A DNA stretch of 64,000 nt from an uncultured Sphingopyxis sp. GTDB lineage: Bacteria; Pseudomonadota; Alphaproteobacteria; Sphingomonadales; Sphingomonadaceae. Shown in pieces: positions 59,557 to 64,000 of the stretch. The stretch spans positions 36,767 to 100,766 of the forward strand of contig CALMYE010000014.1 in the NCBI GenBank assembly GCA_937873425.1. The letters are read 5' to 3'. Numbering within the stretch: the stretch's first letter is position 1; each line of letters opens with the position of its first letter. The notes under the pieces were generated by a model. It was not told the origin of the DNA. It did not search any database and worked only from the letters and a program-made list of their open reading frames with translations. A program made the position numbers and the translations under genes.

Positions 59557-61134
59557 ATGGCGGCTTTCGCGCGCGTTCGTTTGGTCATGCTCAGCGGCGT
59601 GGCCTGTTCCATTCTTGCGGCGTGCGGCGCCGACGGCGTCGCGTCGCCGGGCGAGGGCGTCATCGTGATCCCGGCGCCGGCCCCGGCCCCCGCGCCGACC
59701 CCGACCCCCACGCCGACCCCGACCGGCGTCACCCCCGCTGCCGCCTGCCCGTCGATCGCGGGGCCGAACGCGCTCAGCGACCTCGGCACGATCAGCGGCC
59801 CGCAGGGCACATGGCGCAACTGCGGCTTCCCGACTCGCTTCACCGCCTCGACCGCGATCCCGAAGGTCGACGGCGTCATCTATTCGCTGCCCGGCCGCGT
59901 CGACGTCGGCTTCGACCAGGGCCCGACCGAGGATGCCGGCGATCCGGCCGACGTAACGCTGACGATCGATCCGGGCGTCACCATCTTCGGCGCGACGGGC
60001 GTCTCCTTCCTCGTCGTCAACCGCGGCAACAAGATCGATGCCGTCGGTTCGGCGACGCAGCCGATCGTCTTCACCGGTCGCGGCAATGTCGTCGGTTCGG
60101 CGACCGACAACACGTCGGAACTGTGGGGCGGGGTTGTCCTGCTCGGTCGCGCGCCGGTCACCGACTGCCTCGCGCCGGGCGCGACGCCGGGCACCACGGC
60201 GTGCGAACGCGATACCGAGGGGACGTCGAACGCGCTCTACGGCGGCGCGACGGTGGACGATAATTCGGGCCGCATGTCCTATGTCCAGATCCGTTATTCG
60301 GGCTTCGTCCTGTCGGCGGCGAGCGAGCTGCAGGGGCTGACCCCGTCGGGCGTCGGATCGAACACGTTGCTCGAGAATATCCAGGTCCACAACAGCTCGG
60401 ACGACGGCATCGAGGTGTTCGGCGGCCGCGTCAACATGCGCAACCTGGTCATCACGGGCGCCGAGGACGATTCGCTCGACACCGACATGGGCTACAAGGG
60501 CAATATCCAATATGTGCTCGCGGTGCAGCGCGCCGGCGGTGCGGTCGGCGACTCGATCATGGAGATCGACTCGAACGGCAACGAGGACGCGGTGCCGCGC
60601 CAGAATGTCCGCATCTCGAACTTCACCTTCATCCACCGCGCCAATGCGGCGGGCAATGCGGCGTCGATCCTGATCCGCGGCGGCGCCGACTATCACTTCA
60701 TGAACGGCGTGATCGTCGCGCCGGGCATCTCCTGCCTGCGCATCAACTCGGCGACGACGGTGCAGCCGGCGAATCCCGCCCTGGACGAGGTCGGCCCGCC
60801 GAAGTTCGACTCGGTCAACATGCAGTGCGGCGGTTCGGGGCCGTTCACCGGCACCAGCGGCGTCACCAACGATCAGGTCGCGGCGATCTTCAACGGCGGC
60901 ACGAACAACAGCTCGACCTACACGCCGTCGCTGACCGGCCTGTTCGTCAACGGCGCGACCGAGACCGGCCGTCCCTTCTTCAACCCGACCGGCCTCAGCA
61001 GCTTCTTCCAGAATGCGGGCTATGTCGGCGCGGTGCGCGACGCCAGCGACACCCGCTTCCAGGGATGGACCTGCAACAGCGCGACGGCGGGCTTCGGATC
61101 GTCGAGCGGCAGCTGCACCGCGATCCCGATCTGA
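59557..61134 (+). CDS. Outer-membrane lipoprotein, beta-helix-like
   Basis: 525 residues. A signal peptide ends in the lipobox LAAC (Cys23), then a proline/threonine-rich linker (PAPAPAPTPTPTP). The rest has repeated short strands, many Asn/Gly/Asp (VTLTIDPGVTIFGATGVSFLV; LENIQVHNSSDDGIEVFGGR; MRNLVITGAEDDSLDTDMGY), resembling right-handed beta-helix repeats. No enzyme motif is recognised. It sits behind a Pho-box array and before a TonB receptor, so it may bind or process a phosphorus-containing ligand. ATG 59557 is the start that gives the signal peptide. Confidence 0.75.
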   Translation: MAAFARVRLVMLSGVACSILAACGADGVASPGEGVIVIPAPAPAPAPTPTPTPTPTGVTPAAACPSIAGPNALSDLGTISGPQGTWRNCGFPTRFTASTAIPKVDGVIYSLPGRVDVGFDQGPTEDAGDPADVTLTIDPGVTIFGATGVSFLVVNRGNKIDAVGSATQPIVFTGRGNVVGSATDNTSELWGGVVLLGRAPVTDCLAPGATPGTTACERDTEGTSNALYGGATVDDNSGRMSYVQIRYSGFVLSAASELQGLTPSGVGSNTLLENIQVHNSSDDGIEVFGGRVNMRNLVITGAEDDSLDTDMGYKGNIQYVLAVQRAGGAVGDSIMEIDSNGNEDAVPRQNVRISNFTFIHRANAAGNAASILIRGGADYHFMNGVIVAPGISCLRINSATTVQPANPALDEVGPPKFDSVNMQCGGSGPFTGTSGVTNDQVAAIFNGGTNNSSTYTPSLTGLFVNGATETGRPFFNPTGLSSFFQNAGYVGAVRDASDTRFQGWTCNSATAGFGSSSGSCTAIPI

Positions 61135-61153
61135 CGCGCCGCGTGCCGTAAAT

Positions 61154-61190
61154 CGGGGCGGGGCGCAGCAGTCGAGCGCGCCCCGCCCCG
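61154..61190 (+). terminator. Strong 13-bp hairpin between lipoprotein and receptor genes
   Basis: CGGGGCGGGGCGC (61154-61166) pairs perfectly with GCGCCCCGCCCCG (61178-61190), 11-base loop. Only CATGACATTCTT follows, without a T-tract. It may partly terminate or protect the upstream mRNA and so lower receptor expression relative to the lipoprotein. Confidence 0.55.
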
Positions 61191-61220
61191 CATGACATTC
61201 TTCAAGGGGGTTTTCCGACC

Positions 61221-63902
61221 ATGACCAAGCGGTCGCTTTTCGCCAGCCTGCTGCTGATCTCCTCGGCAATGGTATCGCCCGCCGCGCTCGCGCAGGACGC
61301 CGATCCGGACGCGCCGTCCGCTGACGGCACCGATCCCGGCCGGGACGACCAGGACGATTTCGACGTCTCGATCCCCGGCGGCTCCAACCAGGAAATCGTC
61401 GTCACCGGCCGCTACACCCCCAATGTCGTCCGCGCGACGCCCGAGGTCGTCTCGGTGCTCTCCTCGGCCGACATCGCCCGCACCGGCGAAGGCGACATCT
61501 CGGGCTCGCTCCAGCGCGTCACCGGCCTCAGCGTCGTCGGCGGCGGCTTCGTCTATGTCCGCGGCCTCGGCGACCGCTATTCGCTCGCGCTGCTCAACGG
61601 TTCGCCGCTGCCCAGCCCCGAACCGCTGAAGCGCGTCGTGCCGCTCGACATCTTCCCCTCGAACGTCATCGATTCGACGCTCGTCCAGAAGAGCTATTCG
61701 GTGAACTTCCCCGGCGAATTCGGCGGCGGCGTGATCAACCTGACGACCAAGGCGACCCCGCGCGAGAGCTTCCTGACCTTCTCGGGCGGCATCGGCTGGG
61801 ACAGCGAGACGACGAACCAGCTCGGCTACACCTATTATGGCAGCGACACCGACTGGACGGGCTTCGACGACGGCACCCGCGACGTGCCGCCGCTGCTGAA
61901 GGCCGCCATCGCCAGCGGCAAGCCGATCCTCGAGGGCGCCGATTTCAGCCTCGACGACCTCAAGGCGATCCAGATGGAGCTGGTCAACGCGCCGACGACG
62001 CTGCTGCAGCAGAACAACCATATCCCGGTCAACTGGTCGGCGGGCGTCACCGGCGGCACGACGATCTCCTTCGCGGGCGGCGAACTCGGCATCATCGCCA
62101 CCGCGGGGATCAGCAACAAGTGGCGCACCCGCGACACGCTGCAGCAAAGCTCGGTCGACGCCGACCTGTCGGGCGATCCGCAGTCGAGCTTCCAGCGCGT
62201 CGTCACCGACAACCGCATCGTCGTCAACGGCCTGCTCGGCTTCGGGCTCGAGCTCGGCGACCACAAGTTCCGCTGGACCAGCCTCTATATCCGCGACACG
62301 CTGAAACAGGCGCGGCTCGGGCTCGGCACCGACCAGAATCAGGCCGGGCGCGACATATTGCGCCAGGACACCGCCTGGTACGAACGCCAGCTGATCAATA
62401 CGCAGCTCGTCGCCGAATTCGACTTCGACCGGCTCCAGCTCGACCTGCGCGGCGGCTATGCCAATTCGCAGCGCGAGGCGCCCTATGAGCGCAGCTTCAC
62501 CTATCACCGCACCAACCTGCCGACGACGCAGGACCCGACCGGCAACAAGTTCGTCAACGATCTGGGCGGCAACCGCGGTGCCGCGTCGATCGCCTTTTCG
62601 GACCTGAACGAGGATCTGTGGTCGGGCGGCGTCGACCTGTCCTACGAGCTTGCGCCGCGCATCAGCGCGACCCTCGGCTATGCCTATAGCGACACGCACC
62701 GCACCTCGGTGCGCCGCGCCTTCCAGTTCCGCGGCTCGGGCCTGCCGGTTCCGGTGATCCAGCTGCGCCCCGACTATCTGCTCTCCGACGCGACGATCCA
62801 GCTTTACGACATCGCCCTCGTCGAAACCTCGGCGCAGGACGGCACGGCGGCGTTCGACGCGAAGCTGCGCACCCATGCGGGCTATGCCCAGGTGCAGGCG
62901 GAGCTGATGGCGGGCGTTAACATCAATGCCGGCGTCCGCTATGAAGAGGCGAAGCAGACCGTCGTGCCGATCGACCTGTTCGGCACCGGCGGCGGCGCGA
63001 TCGTCGCGACCAATCTCGACAACGACTATTGGCTGCCCGCGGTGACGCTGACCTGGGAACTGGCGCCCGACATGCAGCTGCGCCTCAACGGGTCGAAGAC
63101 GATCGCGCGGCCGCAGTTTCGCGAACTGGTCGCGCAAATCTACACCGATCCCGATTCGAACCGCAATTTCCGCGGCAACCCGTCGCTGACCGACAGCGAG
63201 TTGTGGAACGCCGAGCTGCGCTACGAATGGTATTTCGGCCGCGACCAGCGGCTGACCGCCGCGGGCTTCTACAAGTCGATCGACCGGCCGATCGAGGCCT
63301 ATACCTCGCTCACCGACTCGATCGGCAACACCAGCTTCGCCAACGCGCCCAAGGCGACGCTCTATGGCGGCGAGATCGAGGTTCAGAAATATGTTCCGCT
63401 GAACAAACTGTCGGATTCGACCTTCTGGCAGAGCCGGCGGCTGGTGCTGATCGGCAACTACACCTGGACCCAGTCGGAGATCAAAGTCGGCGCGGGCGAC
63501 ACCACCGTCATCAACGGGGTCGAGCTCGACGCGAACAATTTCTTCTTCGACGGCGCGCCGCTGACCGGCCAGTCGGACCATCTGGTCAATGTCCAGATCG
63601 GTCTGGAGGATCAGGACCGGCTATCGCAGCAGACATTGCTGCTGACCTACGCCAGCCCGCGCGTCACCAGCCGCGGTCCGTCGGGCCAGCCCGACCTGCG
63701 CGAAAAGCCGGGCATCTCGCTCGATTTCGTCGCGCGGCAGGGTCTGAGCCTGCTCGGCAAGGAGATCGAGCTGAAGTTCGAGGCGCGCAACCTCACCGGC
63801 CGCACCTACAAGGAAGTGCAGGAAGCGGGCGACAACCGCATCTTCTTCAACCGCTACAAGCTCGGCCGCAGCTTCTCGCTGAGCGCGTCGCTGAAGTTCT
63901 GA
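61221..63902 (+). CDS. TonB-dependent outer-membrane receptor
   Basis: 893 residues. Signal peptide cleaved after SPAALA (residue 24), an acidic spacer, TonB-box-like EIVVTG, then a plug domain (ATPEVVSVLSSADIARTGEG, GFVYVRGLGDRYSLALLNGSPLPS, FGGGVINLTTK) and a long beta-barrel ending in FSLSASLKF with the terminal aromatic needed for insertion. It imports a ligand using TonB-ExbBD energy. The ligand is unknown; the upstream Pho-box array and neighbouring lipoprotein suggest a phosphate ester. Confidence 0.95.
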   Translation: MTKRSLFASLLLISSAMVSPAALAQDADPDAPSADGTDPGRDDQDDFDVSIPGGSNQEIVVTGRYTPNVVRATPEVVSVLSSADIARTGEGDISGSLQRVTGLSVVGGGFVYVRGLGDRYSLALLNGSPLPSPEPLKRVVPLDIFPSNVIDSTLVQKSYSVNFPGEFGGGVINLTTKATPRESFLTFSGGIGWDSETTNQLGYTYYGSDTDWTGFDDGTRDVPPLLKAAIASGKPILEGADFSLDDLKAIQMELVNAPTTLLQQNNHIPVNWSAGVTGGTTISFAGGELGIIATAGISNKWRTRDTLQQSSVDADLSGDPQSSFQRVVTDNRIVVNGLLGFGLELGDHKFRWTSLYIRDTLKQARLGLGTDQNQAGRDILRQDTAWYERQLINTQLVAEFDFDRLQLDLRGGYANSQREAPYERSFTYHRTNLPTTQDPTGNKFVNDLGGNRGAASIAFSDLNEDLWSGGVDLSYELAPRISATLGYAYSDTHRTSVRRAFQFRGSGLPVPVIQLRPDYLLSDATIQLYDIALVETSAQDGTAAFDAKLRTHAGYAQVQAELMAGVNINAGVRYEEAKQTVVPIDLFGTGGGAIVATNLDNDYWLPAVTLTWELAPDMQLRLNGSKTIARPQFRELVAQIYTDPDSNRNFRGNPSLTDSELWNAELRYEWYFGRDQRLTAAGFYKSIDRPIEAYTSLTDSIGNTSFANAPKATLYGGEIEVQKYVPLNKLSDSTFWQSRRLVLIGNYTWTQSEIKVGAGDTTVINGVELDANNFFFDGAPLTGQSDHLVNVQIGLEDQDRLSQQTLLLTYASPRVTSRGPSGQPDLREKPGISLDFVARQGLSLLGKEIELKFEARNLTGRTYKEVQEAGDNRIFFNRYKLGRSFSLSASLKF

Positions 63903-63913
63903 CCTTTCTAAGC

Positions 63914-63937
63914 CCCTCCCCTGAAGGGGAGGGCTTT
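63914..63937 (+). terminator. Hairpin after the TonB receptor
   Basis: CCCTCCCC-TGAA-GGGGAGGG is a perfect 8-bp stem followed by CTTT, 11 bases after the stop. Sequences like this are widely dispersed in sphingomonad genomes and often act as terminators. Confidence 0.65.
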
Positions 63938-63969
63938 GGGGAGTGCGGACTCGCCCCTCTGCCAAAAAA

Positions 63970-63998
63970 CTGTAATCTTCCCGTCAACTGATTGTCAC
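63970..63998 (+). promoter_or_regulatory. Pho box at window end
   Basis: CTGTAAT (63970), CCGTCAA (63981) and TTGTCAC (63992) lie in 11-bp register. They probably control the next gene, outside the window. Confidence 0.6.
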
Positions 63999-64000
63999 CG

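Noticed and set aside
59686-59730. Short Pro/Ala/Thr tandem repeat as a possible CRISPR or VNTR locus
   Set aside because: It encodes the low-complexity linker of the lipoprotein; no spacers are present.
61020-63581. 853-residue open frame antisense to the TonB receptor
   Set aside because: It lies wholly opposite a clear receptor gene, has low-complexity Arg/Gly/Ala composition and no family motif; a GC-rich codon shadow.

Overview
The window looks like part of the chromosome of a GC-rich alphaproteobacterium, most probably a member of the Sphingomonadaceae. Reasons: a large TonB-dependent receptor, Ti-plasmid-type TraA/TraC/TraD transfer genes with DUF736, MucR and AlpA companions, and dense, overlapping, translationally coupled operons. 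The genus is inference from gene content only.

Two parts can be separated. Bases 1 to about 49,950 are accessory DNA; 49,953 to the end is ordinary chromosome. A 21-bp direct repeat matching the 3' end of a tRNA-Leu gene (TCTGGGCACCA acceptor end) lies at 2459-2479, just before a P4-type integrase, and again at 49932-49952, where the chromosome resumes. The 47.5 kb between them reads as one integrated island. Neither copy has a complete tRNA beside it, so the intact tRNA-Leu is probably upstream of the window and this island may be one of a tandem series. Bases 1-1810 hold decayed, fused IS66 and ISL3 remains.

The first half of the island (2.7-24.6 kb) is a defence cluster. It holds: integrase; a Xre-RES toxin-antitoxin pair; a NYN nuclease; a six-gene minus-strand operon of membrane proteins (coiled-coil 4-TM protein, degenerate VWA-like protein, MotA/ZorA-like stator, MotB/ZorB-like OmpA protein, a 51-residue coupled protein, membrane-anchored SNase nuclease); three small proteins (DUF3892, 4-fold beta flower, possible ubiquitin-like fold); a 1113-residue nuclease-helicase; a WYL regulator; an operon of DUF4258, DUF4268-like, McrB (with an EVE insert) and McrC; and a GmrSD-type enzyme. 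A TGACAG-N-TTTTGTC motif recurs at the WYL/helicase promoter and before the McrBC operon and may be the WYL operator. The membrane operon is the best candidate in the window for an undescribed system.

The second half (24.7-49.9 kb) starts with a tRNA-Thr(CGT) and a second large tyrosine recombinase. A mobilisation region follows: ParB, DUF736, AlpA, ArdC, HEPN-MNT, MucR, TrbL, TraD, TraC, an oriT and TraA. Mating-pair genes other than trbL and the coupling gene traG are absent, so it is mobilisable at best. Then come two DNA-modification systems: a C5 methyltransferase with GHKL/MORC-like ATPase, Z1 protein and DUF4420 nuclease; and a ribbon-helix-helix regulator with two C5 methyltransferases and a restriction endonuclease.

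The chromosomal part has an Lrp/AsnC regulator and a maleylacetoacetate-isomerase-like GST, divergent from an eight-gene operon: aromatic amino acid hydroxylase, tryptophan dioxygenase, kynurenine formamidase, kynureninase, nitrilase-family hydrolase, gentisate-dioxygenase-like bicupin, FAH-family hydrolase and maleate isomerase. The set is chemically consistent with an unusual tryptophan route through 5-hydroxyanthranilate, maleamylpyruvate, maleamate and maleate to fumarate. After a tRNA-Leu(GAG), a lipoprotein and a TonB-dependent receptor follow behind an array of Pho-box half-sites in 11-bp register; a further Pho box ends the window.
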